A stretch of DNA of 45,382 nucleotides from Nemertoderma westbladi (Eukaryota; Xenacoelomorpha; Nemertodermatida; Nemertodermatidae): the NCBI GenBank assembly GCA_032718475.1, contig JAUCBJ010008819.1:1-45382 (forward strand), read 5' to 3'. The notes under the pieces were generated by a model. The model was given only the letters and a program-made list of their open reading frames with translations, searched no databases and had not been told where the DNA came from. Position numbers and translations under genes: made by a program. Of the stretch, positions 44,498 to 45,382 are shown in pieces. The stretch's first letter is position 1. Each line of letters starts with the position of its first letter.

Positions 44498-45382
44498 TTA
44501 AAGTAAAACTAATTAAATGCTGGTAAAAAATAATTGTATGCATAATTCGAGATCGAAATCAAGATACGGGAATTATATCTCTGGATGTATTTTCGTAAAC
44601 TGGTTCGACCTAGGGATAATGGGAGCTTGGCTTCTGATGGGGGAGTGAAGAAAAGATTTGGATTGTTAAAAGAAGTAGTTCTTAAATGAGATGTGAGATG
44701 ATGATATATATTGTTAGTGTTGCAATCTGAACCCTTTTAACTGCATTATACTTTAGCTGTCATCTTTATTTCCACATCATCAGCCCAACAAATGTTGCAT
44801 TTTGCACAAAATTTGCATGACTGAAATGGCACTAACAAATGCGATTTACTGACTACAGACCTTTACTGTCTTCGGCTGCTAGCAGACCAGTCACACATTG
44901 ATAAAATGTAATGTCCATCCATAGCCATAGCCATAGCCATAGCCAGAGGTATTTTTGCAATGTACAATAAATCCTACCTTTGGCCGAAATCGTTTACAAC
45001 ATTTACAAATCTCTTATCGGTTTTATGATCCGTTAAACATATTATAATTGAATACACAACTAATAATAATTGGTTACAGTTAGTCATAGAAGTAAACGCT
45101 GCATATTCTTTAATGTTGAATGAATATCCTTGTATCTCGACTAATGTACCATCAAGAAAAGATACCATTCATTGCCAGCATTTAGTTTGTTTGTTGTTTG
45201 TTATAAAGCAATCTAAATGCGCAATGACTAAACTCACTATCTTTAGGCAGGACCATAATTAAACACTACTCCTCCTAAACCTACTCGGGTTACACTAAAA
45301 ATATTCCCTCTCTATCTATCCCCTCCCTCCCAACCGGAGGGGGGTTGAGACTAAACTGAAAAACTAATATAAAAATCTAAGA
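44498..45382. other. Unassigned spacer with (CCATAG)n
   Basis: A short CCATAG microsatellite lies at 44919-44945. No gene recognised. Confidence 0.5.

Overview
This looks like intergenic DNA from an animal nuclear genome. It is AT-rich, it has no dense operon-like coding, and every recognisable protein belongs to a transposable element: two non-LTR retrotransposons with apurinic endonuclease (EN) and reverse transcriptase (RT) domains, LTR elements, Helitron-like repeats and TTAA-flanked DNA elements. The mixture suggests an invertebrate, possibly marine. I cannot name the species. No host gene was recognised with confidence, and several stretches (about 8.3-10.8 kb, 21.7-24.7 kb, 41.9-42.9 kb, 44.5-45.4 kb) show nothing I can identify.

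Layout. At 1-1223 there are dispersed repeats and G/C tracts. At 1272-6560 lies a nearly full-length but broken minus-strand non-LTR retrotransposon (ORF1 plus PHD-EN-RT ORF2), with a poly(A) tail and a perfect 48-bp target duplication. At 6609-8340 is a hairpin-rich degenerate repeat array interrupted by a solo LTR (7486-8139). A 5'-truncated RTE-like copy sits at 10838-11425. A complete-ended LTR retrotransposon with no visible pol lies at 11571-16002 (ATTAT target duplication). A related LTR follows at 16688-about 17160. Two copies of a Helitron-like sequence with shared downstream DNA lie at 17604-about 21640 and 32989-about 37405. Another solo LTR is at 24817-25220 (AAATT duplication). 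A piggyBac-type TTAA element with a 30-bp minisatellite is at 26205-28305. A nearly full-length plus-strand RTE-like retrotransposon occupies 28582-31907, between perfect 124-bp direct repeats. Short RTE 3' fragments lie at 32246-32330, 41673-41934 and 42890-43165. An RT fragment is at 38270-38880, foldback repeats with a nested tRNA-derived SINE-like insertion at 39142-41150, and a TTAA-flanked foldback element at 43236-44493.

How the parts relate. The window is a nest of insertions whose order can partly be read. The LTR at 7486 landed inside an existing hairpin array. The SINE-like insertion at 40456 landed inside an older repeat. The RTE-like full-length copy is the likely relative of the three small 3' fragments. 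The LTR family has five copies sharing the termini TGTnAGCGGATTCAAT...GATCCCGTCACA in whole or part, so the pol-less element at 11571-16002 was probably mobilised in trans by an autonomous relative not present here. The most unusual objects are that pol-less element, the piggyBac-type element carrying a minisatellite open in three frames, and the Helitron-like duplication whose homology starts exactly at the 5' terminus but runs far past the 3' hairpin.
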